Shown one piece after another: positions 16,454 through 24,865 of a stretch of DNA of 64,000 bases. This DNA comes from Ottowia flava (lineage in GTDB: Bacteria > Pseudomonadota > Gammaproteobacteria > Burkholderiales > Burkholderiaceae_C). The stretch spans positions 124,001 through 188,000 of the forward strand of contig NZ_VRUA01000003.1 of NCBI RefSeq assembly GCF_008017535.1, read 5' to 3'. The position numbers and the translations under genes were made by a program. The notes under the pieces are model-generated. The model saw only the letters and a program-made list of their open reading frames with translations, searched no databases and was not told where the DNA came from. Every line of letters begins with the position of its first letter. Positions within the stretch are counted from its first letter, which is position 1.

Positions 16454-17637
16454 ACGCCGCCCTCGTCACCACGCGCAATCCGCCGTGCCTCCAGCTCTCG
16501 CCGCGTTTTCTCCAATTCCTCGGCCAGCAGTTTTTCATCCGGCAGCGCCGTCCGGTATTCAGCCGTCAGCACCTTGTTGGACAAGCCTTCCAGTGCGTAA
16601 TGCGCTTCGTTGCTGCCCTTGCCTGCGCACAGGATTAGCCCGATGGGCGGGTTCTCGCCCGGCTTCATCCAGTGCTGGCGGGCATAGTTGAGGTACATGT
16701 GCATCTGCCCCGCGTCGGCGTAACTGAATTGGCCGACTTTGAGGTCGATGACCAGCAGACACTTCAAGCTGCGGTGAAAGAACAGGAGGTCGATACGAAA
16801 CCAGCTGTCGTCCAACCGCAAGCGGCGCTGACGGCCCACGAAGGCGAAGTCGTCACCCAGCTCCAGCAGAAAATCGGCCAGGTGTTGGATGAGTGCGTCT
16901 TCCAGGTTGGATTCAGAATACTCATCCTTGAGACCCAGGAACTCCAGCACGAAGGGGTCTTTGATGGCCTGCTCGGGCGTGAGGGCGTCGCCGGGCTCGG
17001 CCACCTCGGCCTTTCCCAGCATGGCGGCCTTGTTGCGCGACAGGGCGATACGCTCGTAGAACTGACTGTTCACCTGCCGGTCGAGCTGGCGCACAGACCA
17101 GCCGCAGCGCAGCGTTTCGGTTTCGTAGAAGGCACGGGCCTGCGGGTTTTTGACCGAGAGCAGGCGCACATAGGCTGACCAAGGCAGCGGGAAGACTTGG
17201 GCCAGTGCAGATAGATCCGGGGATTGCCCAGACACCGTCTGGAGAGTTCCCGCCTGTGAAGATTCTCCAGACAGTGTCTGGAGAATGGGAGCAACGGGCG
17301 ATTTGGCAGACAGCGTCTGCGCAATTTGGCGTGCGGGCCATGCCAAGTGGAAGGCACGCATCTGCCAAAGATTCTGCTTACTGAAGCCACGACCAAACAG
17401 GGCCGACAGGTCAGCCGAGAGGCGTTCGATCAATGCTTCGCCGTAGGCGGCTCGTTCCTGCCCACCTTGCTCGAATGTCACGATGCGCTGGCCAACCGCC
17501 CAGTAGCTGGCCGTCATCACTGCGTTAACGCTACGTGCAGCGGCGCGGCGGGCGGCCTCCAACAGCGCGACGATATCGCCATGAACGGCAGCGTAGTCTT
17601 CCTGATCCAGAATGGCTGGCGTGCTGCGATCGGTCAT
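16450..17637 (-). CDS. DUF1016 / YhcG-type PDDEXK nuclease
   Basis: 395-aa protein of the YhcG family. The N-terminal DUF1016_N part includes RGFSKQNLWQMRAFHLAWP and LPWSAYVRLLSVKNPQARAFY. The C-terminal PDDEXK-like nuclease has FRIDLLFFHRSLKCLLVIDLK. The start overlaps the hsdM stop (ATGA). Members are common accessory genes of type I systems; the nuclease role is predicted from the fold. The linker between the two N-terminal blocks carries three related palindromic segments (17228-17322) coding for QTLSAKSP, QTLSGESS and QTVSGQSP. Confidence 0.85.
   Translation of the reverse strand: MTDRSTPAILDQEDYAAVHGDIVALLEAARRAAARSVNAVMTASYWAVGQRIVTFEQGGQERAAYGEALIERLSADLSALFGRGFSKQNLWQMRAFHLAWPARQIAQTLSAKSPVAPILQTLSGESSQAGTLQTVSGQSPDLSALAQVFPLPWSAYVRLLSVKNPQARAFYETETLRCGWSVRQLDRQVNSQFYERIALSRNKAAMLGKAEVAEPGDALTPEQAIKDPFVLEFLGLKDEYSESNLEDALIQHLADFLLELGDDFAFVGRQRRLRLDDSWFRIDLLFFHRSLKCLLVIDLKVGQFSYADAGQMHMYLNYARQHWMKPGENPPIGLILCAGKGSNEAHYALEGLSNKVLTAEYRTALPDEKLLAEELEKTRRELEARRIARGDEGGV
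17228..17322. repeat. Three palindromic repeats inside the DUF1016 gene
   Basis: Three copies of a CAGAC-N4-GTCTG type palindrome: CCAGACACCGTCTGG at 17228-17242, TTCTCCAGACAGTGTCTGGA at 17263-17282 with flanking bases extending the dyad, and GCAGACAGCGTCTGC at 17306-17320. Spacing is about 40 bp. Each codes for a QT[LV]S peptide in the variable linker of the protein. Confidence 0.65.
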
Positions 17638-19214
17638 GCCTGTACCTCGGCCACCAAGGCTTCGATCTCGCCCAAGAGACGCATCACCTCGGTTTCGTGC
17701 CCGCGCATCGAGGCGATCAGGTCTTTCGGGTCGGCGTATTCCAGCCCGGCCTTGGCGTTGGGGTTCTTGCGGTCGAGGTTGTAGTTGCTGGCCGCAATAT
17801 CGGCAGCGTTGACCTGCCAGGCCTGCGGGCCTTCCTCGCGCTGAGTCCACCACGCCAGTACGGGCGCGAATTCGTCGAACTGCAAGGGTGCGGTCTTGCT
17901 GTATTTCTTGCGGCCTTCGGGCAGGGGCAGCTCGTAGTACCAGATGTTTTGCGTTGGCCCGCCGCGCTCGAAGAACAGCAGGTTGGCCGGGATGTCGGTG
18001 TAGGGCGCGAACACGCCTTGCGGCAGGCGCACGATGGTGTGCAGGTTGAATTCCTTGAGCAACTCGGCCTTGATGACGGCGGCCACGCCATCGCCGAACA
18101 GGGTTCCGTTGGGCACGACGACGGCTGCACGGCCACCACGCTTGGCGGCTTTCTTGCTCGCTGAACCGTGAAAAGTCGGAGCACCGGCCACGCGCAGCTT
18201 GCGCATGATGTATTGCAGGAACAGCAGCGCGGTTTCCGCCGTCTGCATGGTCGGCGGGAAGTTGGCCTTGATGCCTGCCTCTTCCTCGCCGCCGAAGGGA
18301 GGGTTGGTCAGGATCACGTCCACGCGCTCGGCGTGGCCGATCTCGTTGATGCGCCGCTCCAGCGTGTTGCCGTAGGCGATCTGCGGAGCTTCCAGCCCGT
18401 GCAGCAGCAGGTTCATCTGGGCCAGCATGTAGGGCAGCGGCTTGGCTTCCTGACCGCTGAGCGTGCCCTGCTGCAGCGTGCGGCGCTGCTCGGTGGTCTT
18501 GACCTGGGCGTGGAGGTGGTCGAAGGCTTCCACCAGAAAGCCGCCGGTGCCGCAGGCGGGGTCGAGCACGGTGTCGCCCAACTGCGGGTCGATCACCTGC
18601 ACCATGAAGCGCACGACGGGACGCGGGGTGTAGAACTCACCGCTGTCGCCCGCCGCGTCGCGCATTTCGCGCAGCATGGATTCGTACAGGTGCGAGAGGG
18701 TGTGGATTTCTTCGCTGGCGTTGAAGTGAATGCCGTTGATCTTGTTGACGATGTCGCGCAGCAGGTAGCCGCTGACCATGCGGTTTTGCACGCCCTTGAA
18801 CACGTTGGCGATGACTTCGCGCTGGCTGCCTTTTTCGCCTTCGCCCGCCAACGCGCGCAGGTAGGCGAACAGGCCTTGCCCAAAGCTGCCGTCGGCGCGG
18901 TGCGTGTGCTCCTGCCCGATGAAGGCCAGCAGTTCGTCGCCGGTGATGCCGTCTTCGCGCGCGGCCCAGTCGCGCCAGCGGTAGGGCGCTTCGATGATGG
19001 GTTGGTAGCGCTTGCCGTCGAGCTCGGCTTCCTGCGCGTGCTTGAACTCAAGGTCGTCGAGGAACTTGAGGAACATCACCCAGGTGAGGAGAGGCAGGCG
19101 ATCCACGTCGCCGTTGAGGCCCTTGTCCTTGCGCAGAATCTTGCGTGCACTGCCGATCAGTGCGGAGAGGTTGTCGCGGGTGGTGAGCGGAGTTTTTCTT
19201 TTGGCGGTGGCCAT
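17634..19214 (-). CDS. hsdM: Type I restriction-modification DNA methyltransferase subunit
   Basis: 526-aa N6-adenine methyltransferase. The start was placed at the ATG at 19214 (MATAKRKTPLTTRDNLSALI), since the frame further upstream lies within hsdR. The HsdM N-terminal helical domain precedes motif I (DPACGTGGFLVEAF, about residue 210) and motif IV NPPFGG, the amino-methyltransferase signature. TPRPVVRFMV before motif I is typical. With HsdS it methylates the target; with HsdR it forms the restriction complex. Confidence 0.95.
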   Translation of the reverse strand: MATAKRKTPLTTRDNLSALIGSARKILRKDKGLNGDVDRLPLLTWVMFLKFLDDLEFKHAQEAELDGKRYQPIIEAPYRWRDWAAREDGITGDELLAFIGQEHTHRADGSFGQGLFAYLRALAGEGEKGSQREVIANVFKGVQNRMVSGYLLRDIVNKINGIHFNASEEIHTLSHLYESMLREMRDAAGDSGEFYTPRPVVRFMVQVIDPQLGDTVLDPACGTGGFLVEAFDHLHAQVKTTEQRRTLQQGTLSGQEAKPLPYMLAQMNLLLHGLEAPQIAYGNTLERRINEIGHAERVDVILTNPPFGGEEEAGIKANFPPTMQTAETALLFLQYIMRKLRVAGAPTFHGSASKKAAKRGGRAAVVVPNGTLFGDGVAAVIKAELLKEFNLHTIVRLPQGVFAPYTDIPANLLFFERGGPTQNIWYYELPLPEGRKKYSKTAPLQFDEFAPVLAWWTQREEGPQAWQVNAADIAASNYNLDRKNPNAKAGLEYADPKDLIASMRGHETEVMRLLGEIEALVAEVQA

Positions 19215-19240
19215 CGGGTGGGGGCTTCTTATGGGTGTCG

Positions 19241-21649
19241 TTATTGATACAGCGCCGTTTGTAGCCGGGTGACAGCCTCGCGCATCGCGGGCACGCCGCC
19301 GAAGTGGCGGGTGGCGATCTCGAAGGGCGAGCCGTAGCGGTCGAAGGGCTGCACCTTCATCAGCTCGGACAGCGCGTTGAATTGGATGATGCCGCGCTCG
19401 ATGTAGCGGTCGAGCAGCAGCGTGAGGATTTCGCGTGCGGTGTCGCTGTACTGCGCGAACAGGTCTTGGGTTTGGCGCTTGGCGGCTTCGGCACGTTGGC
19501 GGCGTGTGCGCAGCGGCGCGTTCCACGCCAGGTGGCACAGCAGGTCGAAGGGATCGGCGTCGGGCTGGTCGCTGCTGGAGGCCAGTTCCTCAAAGCTGAT
19601 GCCGCGCTCGGTCAGCTCGCGCAGCACCTCAGCGCGCGTGTCCGGGTCGGCCCATTTGGATTGCAGCGCCTCGCGCGTGGGGTACAAGGTGCGCAGCGCC
19701 CGGCCGGAATAGTCGGTGTATTTGACGACCTGGAGCTTCTTGCCGTCGGTGTCAAGGTCATAGACCAGGTGGCCGATGACTTCGACTTCGCCGCCATCGA
19801 TGTAGAACTTGCGCGGTTCTGGCGGCGGCTCGCCGATCAGGTGGCCGACGCCGGGGCCGATCTGTTCCTCTTGCTCCGGGTATTTCGTTTCTTCCTGTAC
19901 GTCTGTCTGCGCTTGCGGCTCGGTGGCGGTTGCGCCAATCTGCTCGCCCGCTTCATCAACCGTCACTACCTCGATGCGCGCCGGATCGCCATCGAAATCC
20001 GGGTCGGCGAAGTGCTGCGTGGCGGTGCCGGTGAAGTCGATGATGTTGAAGTATTCCTTGCCGTAGTCCACCTTGAGCCGAGTACCGCGCCCGATGATCT
20101 GCTTGAACTCTGAACGAGAACCCACCACACGGGCCAGCACTACGTTTTTGACCATCTCGGCATCGACGCCGGTGGTCAGCAACTGCGAGGTGGTGAGGAT
20201 GACGGGCGTGGTCTTGTCCACGTCCTGAAAATCGGCCAGGTGCGCGAGGCCGATGTCGCCCTCATCGGCGGTGACGCGGCAGACGTAATTGGGATACTGC
20301 TGCACCAAGTCGCTGTTGAGGTTGATGAGCTCCTGCCGCATCTCGGCGGCGTGCTCTTGATCGACGCAGAACACCAGCGTTTTGGCGAAGCGGTCGGTGC
20401 CTTTGAGCAGGTCGGTCAGGTGGCGGGCCATAGCTCGCGTGCGGGCGCGCAGTGCGACGACGCGCTCGAAGTCCTTGGTCTGGTATTCGTCGTCGGGCAC
20501 CTCGCGGCCAAAGCGGTCGAGCTCGTCCTTGCTGGGCCGCCAGCCTGCGGCATCCACGGTGGTGATGACGCGGTGCACGCGGTAGGGTGCAAGAAAGCCG
20601 TCCTCTATGCCCTGACGCAGGCTGTAGGTATAGACGGGGTTGCCGAAATATTCGTAGCTGTCGCGCGATTCTTCGCGCAGCGGGGTGGCCGTCATGCCGA
20701 ACTGCACGGCGGGCGAGAAATAGTCGAGCACCGCGCGCCACGCACTTTCATCGCGGCTGGAGCCGCGATGGCATTCGTCGATGATGATGAGATCGAAGAA
20801 ATCCGGGCGGTATTGGCGGAACACGTCGGCGTTGGCAGTGGCAAGCGCCTGATAGATGCCGAAGTACATATCCCGGCTTTGGCTGGTGTCGCCGCCACTG
20901 ATCTTGTGCCGGGCATCGCCGAAGGGCGCGAACATCTTGGCCATGGGGTCATCGACTAGGATGTTGCGATCAGCGAGGAACAGGATTTTGGGGCGGCGGT
21001 ATTCACCTGTGCGGTTCCATTTGCTGTTCCACAGCTTCCAGCAAACCTGGAAGGCCACATTGGTCTTGCCCGTGCCGGTGGCCAGCGTGGCGAGGATGCG
21101 TTTCTGGCCCAGCAGGATCGCCTCGATCACACGCTGGATGGCAATTTGCTGGTAGTAACGCGGCACCTTTCCAGAAGTCAGATTGAAGGGCTCCAGCAGG
21201 TGCTTTGCTCCCTCCGGCGGCAGGCGTGCGGCACTGGTCAGGCGGGCGAACAGCTCATCCGGTGTGGCGTAACGATCTACCTCCCGCTCGGTGCCGGTGG
21301 TGTAGTCGATTTCGATGATGCGGTGGCCGTTGGTGGCGTAGGCGAATTGGAGGCCAAGGATTTCAGCGTACTCGCGGGCTTGTTGCACGCCGGTTTCAGC
21401 GGGCACCCCGATCTCTTTGGCTTCCACCACGGCCAGCGGGTAGTCGCGACGGTAGTACAGCAGGTAGTCGGCACGTTTTTGCTGGCCGCGCCGCACCTTG
21501 CCGCCCGCGACGATGATGCGGCCGTTGGTGAAGCTGCGCTGCTCACCGATGGTGCAGGGAGCAGTGCCCCAACCTGCCTCGACCAGCTTGGGCGTGACGA
21601 ACTCGCGGCAGGTGTCAGCTTCGGTCATCACTCCGTCTCGCATCGTCAT
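19241..21649 (-). CDS. hsdR: Type I restriction endonuclease subunit
   Basis: About 800-aa HsdR. The N-terminal PD-(D/E)xK nuclease shows RADYLLYYRRDYPLAVVEAK. The SF2 motor has Walker A LATGTGKT, DECH box IIIDECHRGSS, motif III FGMTATP and motif VI QIIGRGTRLK. A C-terminal helical region closes the protein. Start choice is uncertain: ATGs at 21649, 21643 and 21628 all follow purine-rich stretches, and a TTG at 21664 overlaps the regulator stop. Tail-to-head packing with the regulator implies one transcript. Confidence 0.95.
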   Translation of the reverse strand: MTMRDGVMTEADTCREFVTPKLVEAGWGTAPCTIGEQRSFTNGRIIVAGGKVRRGQQKRADYLLYYRRDYPLAVVEAKEIGVPAETGVQQAREYAEILGLQFAYATNGHRIIEIDYTTGTEREVDRYATPDELFARLTSAARLPPEGAKHLLEPFNLTSGKVPRYYQQIAIQRVIEAILLGQKRILATLATGTGKTNVAFQVCWKLWNSKWNRTGEYRRPKILFLADRNILVDDPMAKMFAPFGDARHKISGGDTSQSRDMYFGIYQALATANADVFRQYRPDFFDLIIIDECHRGSSRDESAWRAVLDYFSPAVQFGMTATPLREESRDSYEYFGNPVYTYSLRQGIEDGFLAPYRVHRVITTVDAAGWRPSKDELDRFGREVPDDEYQTKDFERVVALRARTRAMARHLTDLLKGTDRFAKTLVFCVDQEHAAEMRQELINLNSDLVQQYPNYVCRVTADEGDIGLAHLADFQDVDKTTPVILTTSQLLTTGVDAEMVKNVVLARVVGSRSEFKQIIGRGTRLKVDYGKEYFNIIDFTGTATQHFADPDFDGDPARIEVVTVDEAGEQIGATATEPQAQTDVQEETKYPEQEEQIGPGVGHLIGEPPPEPRKFYIDGGEVEVIGHLVYDLDTDGKKLQVVKYTDYSGRALRTLYPTREALQSKWADPDTRAEVLRELTERGISFEELASSSDQPDADPFDLLCHLAWNAPLRTRRQRAEAAKRQTQDLFAQYSDTAREILTLLLDRYIERGIIQFNALSELMKVQPFDRYGSPFEIATRHFGGVPAMREAVTRLQTALYQ

Positions 21650-21660
21650 CTCTCCCTCAG

Positions 21661-21984
21661 TCAATCAATCAAGATTTTGAAACTGGTGGCGAGCGCCACC
21701 GGCGCAATTTCGCGTGCGCTTTTCTTCAGTGTCACCAAACCGTAGCTCTCCATCATCCTGAGCGTGCGCGATAGGTTGGGTACCTGCCGCCCAGTGAGTT
21801 CGGCCAACGCCGTCAGAGATGGTGGGCGCTGGTCGTGGATGAGTCGCAGTAGTGCCCGGTTGTCCTCGGACAGCACCGCCGCCAGCGTGGGCATGGACGG
21901 AAACCACACCGTTGGTTCGTCGCGACCAGTGGCGACAGGCTTGGGTGTTTCGGGTCGGCGAATACCGACAACGCAACGTTTCAT
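21661..21984 (-). CDS. Winged-helix regulator leading the defence operon
   Basis: 107-aa protein with a MarR/HVO_A0114-like winged helix: RALLRLIHDQRPPSLTALAE, then LTGRQVPNLSRTLRMMESYG and the wing VTLKKSAREIAPVALAT. Such proteins are DNA-binding and often act as repressors or antitoxins. As first gene of a seven-gene transcript it probably controls the operon, as in regulated restriction-modification and other defence systems. No toxin partner is present. Confidence 0.7.
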   Translation of the reverse strand: MKRCVVGIRRPETPKPVATGRDEPTVWFPSMPTLAAVLSEDNRALLRLIHDQRPPSLTALAELTGRQVPNLSRTLRMMESYGLVTLKKSAREIAPVALATSFKILID

Positions 21985-22023
21985 CCCGGTTGTCCTGGCG
22001 GAAGTAGTGAAAACTGAATCTTA

Positions 22024-22140
22024 TCAGTGTGGCACAGGTAACGTGAAATGGAATTCAGGTAGAGCCATGCCCGTCTCAGCAATCAGGCGGCGCGTGGAGC
22101 CGATACCGAGCCCACTGCCTTCGCCTTGGGTACAAGTCGT
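22024..22140 (-). pseudogene. C-terminal remnant of an ATP-binding (AlbA_2-like or kinase-like) protein
   Basis: The minus strand reads GEGSGLGIGSTRRLIAETGM then ALPEFHFTLPVPH and a stop. The GSGLGIGS run resembles the glycine-rich lid near the C-terminus of GHKL-type ATPases or AlbA_2 ATP-binding regulators. Nothing upstream continues it, so only a tail remains. It lies between the regulator and the parA promoter. Confidence 0.35.
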
Positions 22141-22238
22141 AGAGCGCGAAACCTGCTGTGAACAGCGCGGCCACGAGCCTTCGCACATACAATCGACTAT
22201 GGATTGAATTCACTTTAAACAATACAATTACAACTCAA

Positions 22239-22250
22239 TTTAATATTAAA
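22239..22250. promoter_or_regulatory. Palindromic operator upstream of parA
   Basis: Perfect palindrome TTTAATATTAAA within the AT-rich leader 17 bp before the parA ATG. The same motif recurs at the end of parA (22903-22916), just before the ribbon-helix-helix gene, as expected for an autoregulated partition operon. Confidence 0.55.
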
Positions 22251-22266
22251 ACCAGTTGAAATACAC

Positions 22267-22908
22267 ATGATCATCACCATTGGGAACACCAAAGGCGGGG
22301 TAGGCAAGACGACACTGGCTGTGAACCTGGCCATCGCCCGTGCTCTTGCGGAACGTGACGTGTGGCTGATTGACGGCGACCGCCAGGGCACCGCCCAAAC
22401 AGCCATCAGCATTCGCGCGGCAGCGGGACACACGCCAGGCATAGCCTGCGCTACCTACCCGGATGGCCCCACCTTGCGTGCCCAGGTGCAGCAGCAGGCC
22501 GCCAAATTTGATGACGTGGTGATTGACGCTGGCGGACGGGACTCAACCGCATTGCGTGCGGCGCTGGTCTTGTCAGACGTGCTGCTGGTGCCGTTTCAGC
22601 CACGCAGCTATGACGTATGGGCGCTGGGTGACATCGCAGCCCTGGTTGATGAGGCGCGCAGCGTGCGCGACGGCCTGCGTGCCTTTGCCGTACTCAACTG
22701 CGCCGACCCTGGCGAGCATTCCAGCGACAACGCCGAAGCGGCGGCTGCCGTGGCCGAAGTGCCGCAGTTTGAGTACCTGCTGACCCCACTGCGCCGCCGC
22801 AAGGCCTTTGCCAACGCAGCAGGCGCTGGCCTGTGCGTGCTGGAGGCCAAGCCCAGAGACGACAAGGCGATCGCAGAGCTGAATTCACTGCTGGGCGCAT
22901 TGTTTTAA
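22267..22908 (+). CDS. parA: ParA-family partition ATPase
   Basis: 213-aa P-loop ATPase of the small ParA type. The deviant Walker A KGGVGKTTLAVNLA is at residues 9-22, the switch region is LIDGDRQGTAQ, and Walker B is DDVVIDAGGRDS. It lacks an N-terminal HTH, so regulation is expected to be done by its partner. It lies 36 bp before a ribbon-helix-helix gene and close to a replication gene. Its likely role is segregation of a plasmid or integrated replicon. Confidence 0.88.
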   Translation: MIITIGNTKGGVGKTTLAVNLAIARALAERDVWLIDGDRQGTAQTAISIRAAAGHTPGIACATYPDGPTLRAQVQQQAAKFDDVVIDAGGRDSTALRAALVLSDVLLVPFQPRSYDVWALGDIAALVDEARSVRDGLRAFAVLNCADPGEHSSDNAEAAAAVAEVPQFEYLLTPLRRRKAFANAAGAGLCVLEAKPRDDKAIAELNSLLGALF

Positions 22909-22916
22909 TATTAAAA
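22903..22916. promoter_or_regulatory. Second copy of the partition operator
   Basis: TTTTAATATTAAAA overlaps the parA stop codon and lies 28 bp before the next ATG. It shares its 12-bp core with 22239-22250. Confidence 0.55.
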
Positions 22917-22944
22917 ACATTGCATTTCAATCTTTGATTGCTGT

Positions 22945-23286
22945 ATGGCCATTACAAGAAAACCAACCAAAACTACGGGTGCTGCCGCCTCCGAAGCGGC
23001 TGACGTTTTCATTGCCGGTGCGCCGGATGCTGGCGTAGATACACCCCCGGCACTACGCAGGGTGCGCAAGGGGCGCAAAGTGCAAATCACACTCACCATC
23101 ACCGAGCCCTTACTGGAGCGGGTTGATGAGCTCGCTGGGCAGCTGGGGCAGAGCCGGGCAGCGGTGATCAACCTGGCTGTGGTGCAGATGCTGGAGCGGG
23201 GGTTGCGGCTTGGAGGGGGGGGAGTGAGCTGGCCGGTGTCGGGCCGGGGCATCTGGAAATCTACAGGTGCCCCGGCCTGTGGATAA
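22945..23286 (+). CDS. Ribbon-helix-helix protein, probable partition partner
   Basis: 113-aa protein. The central block KVQITLTITEPLLERVDELA then GQSRAAVINLAVVQMLERGL is a ribbon-helix-helix (CopG/MetJ-like) DNA-binding fold. The N-terminus is flexible, and the Gly-rich tail after LERGLRLGG runs into the origin-like sequence. Directly downstream of parA, it is the natural centromere-binding or repressor partner. The TTTAATATTAAA palindromes are candidate binding sites. Confidence 0.7.
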   Translation: MAITRKPTKTTGAAASEAADVFIAGAPDAGVDTPPALRRVRKGRKVQITLTITEPLLERVDELAGQLGQSRAAVINLAVVQMLERGLRLGGGGVSWPVSGRGIWKSTGAPACG

Positions 23287-23415
23287 AAAAGTTATCCACG
23301 TGCAATCAGCCCCCCCCCACCCCCCGTTTTGTCGGGAAATCGGCCCCCCCTTCGTTCGGGAAATCAGACCCCCCCTAAATCCTGTAATTTCTCCCTGTAA
23401 TGTTTTACCTGTAAT
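23278..23415. other. Origin-like region: DnaA boxes and iterons
   Basis: TGTGGATAA (23278-23286) and TTATCCACG (23292-23300) form an inverted pair of DnaA boxes, the first a perfect TTATCCACA. Then a TCGGGAAATC unit followed by a C-run occurs twice, 24 bp apart (from 23332 and 23356). Three copies of CCTGTAAT follow (23381, 23394, 23408) at 13-14 bp spacing. Lying between parA and rep, this is a probable vegetative origin. Confidence 0.65.
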
Positions 23416-23770
23416 TGAGGCGCCATCTTTGGGGAAAACTTCGCTCTTGACCGGTGCTGCCAGGCCTTCAGTCGCGCCCCCGCAGGGGGCGAGTCGTACT
23501 CCCAAAGGCTTCCAGCCCGCCGCCTAGGGCGGCTCCTCGGCGTGGGGCGTGCCACCCCCCGGCCCCCTGTGGCCTGCGGCCCCCTTGCGCGGCCTGAACG
23601 GCTACTCAGGCACCCCCGCAAAGGCTCGGCAATTGAGAAGAAAGGTGAGAAGGCGCCTGCAAGGCCCGAAATGCGACCGCAGAGCGGTTTTCGTGGCTGG
23701 GCAAGGGATGGGCGAAAAATGCGCTGCAGGCTCGCAAAAAAGGCCCGTCAGGGCCTTGGTATTTGTCAGG
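23416..23770. other. Noncoding DNA between the origin and rep
   Basis: About 350 bp, GC-rich, with C-runs and a stretch near 23540-23600 (GGCCCCCTGTGGCCTGCGGC) resembling intergenic repeats common in Burkholderiales. I see no coding frame. Confidence 0.4.
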
Positions 23771-24862
23771 CTACTTCGTCGGCCCGCCTTTGAGAGGAAT
23801 CGGCGGAGGGGAGCCATTTAGCAGTACCCCGCCCCTGACTTGCTGTACCTTGGCCTGTGGATAAGCTGCGAGCACTTTTCGCAGCGCGGGAAGAAATTTC
23901 TTTTTGAAATCCTTGCCGGCATCCTTGCCTGTGTACTCTTGTGCGAACTGCTCTCGCAGTGAATGCCAGTGCAAGATGATGCCCTTGCCCTCGATACGAT
24001 GCAGACGATGGGCCAGCCATGCATATACGTCGAGTGCCAGCGCGGAGCCTTTGAGGGCCATCAATGCGCGGTTGTCGAGCGGCACTGCGCTTTCGATCAA
24101 TGAACCGAAGTAGCTTTCAGAAAGCCGCATCACTCCCGGCCAAAGCGAACGCTGCGTCGTGTCCTTGTTGCTCTGCCATGCGTCGAACTGCTCTACTGGC
24201 TGCCCGTTGTAGGTGCGGCCTTTGAAGCCAAGCTGCAAGCGACAGGCGGCAAGGGCGTGCATCTGCTTGCGCAAAGTTGCATAGCGTTTGCCGTCGTCAC
24301 CCATGCCCATGAGCCGCAGGAACTCGGCGGCGCTGTCTCCGATGCGGATTTCCTGTTCTCCGGTGCGTAACGCATAGGTGGAAATCCACGCCAGCGCTAG
24401 GCGGGGCATCGGGCCGTAGGGCACAGGCTGCACCACAGGCCCTTTGCCTTCATCCAGAAGGCCCGCTTGCACGTTTACCCATGCGGCCCCGGACTGGCGC
24501 ATGAACTCCCGACCCTCGACCTTGGCGCGTGGCAGCCCGACTTGGCAAAGCACGGCATGAGTGAACGCCATGTCCTGCCCTTCGGGCATTGTCGCCGCAA
24601 TTTTTCCTCCTGCCAGAATCAGCGCGGATTCGGCGCGTGTGAGCGCACGGCCAGTACCAACCTTATCTTTGGGTTGGATCTTCGGGATAGTTCTCGTGGC
24701 TGTTTGTTCGATGCTGACGGAAAGAGGGCTGCCGGGCAGGTGAGCTGTCGCTGCCGCGGCGTGAGCCGTCACTTCAGCGTTCTTCCGATAGAGCCAATTC
24801 AGTGCATCGTCAAACGGGGAAGCCGAGCGCGGGTTGGACGCGCTGGTGATTGCGGCCCCCAC
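23771..24862 (-). CDS. Plasmid replication initiator (RepA-like)
   Basis: 363-aa protein with features of plasmid RepA/TrfA-like initiators: RALTRAESALILAGGKIA, PYGPMPRLALAWISTYALR, and the winged-helix segment ALDVYAWLAHRLHRIEG followed by LREQFAQEYTG and DFKKKFLPALRKVL. It starts at a GTG 3 bp after the HTH gene upstream and reads toward the iteron region. It probably initiates replication of the plasmid from which this part of the island derives. Confidence 0.8.
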   Translation of the reverse strand: MGAAITSASNPRSASPFDDALNWLYRKNAEVTAHAAAATAHLPGSPLSVSIEQTATRTIPKIQPKDKVGTGRALTRAESALILAGGKIAATMPEGQDMAFTHAVLCQVGLPRAKVEGREFMRQSGAAWVNVQAGLLDEGKGPVVQPVPYGPMPRLALAWISTYALRTGEQEIRIGDSAAEFLRLMGMGDDGKRYATLRKQMHALAACRLQLGFKGRTYNGQPVEQFDAWQSNKDTTQRSLWPGVMRLSESYFGSLIESAVPLDNRALMALKGSALALDVYAWLAHRLHRIEGKGIILHWHSLREQFAQEYTGKDAGKDFKKKFLPALRKVLAAYPQAKVQQVRGGVLLNGSPPPIPLKGGPTK

Positions 24863-24865
24863 TGC

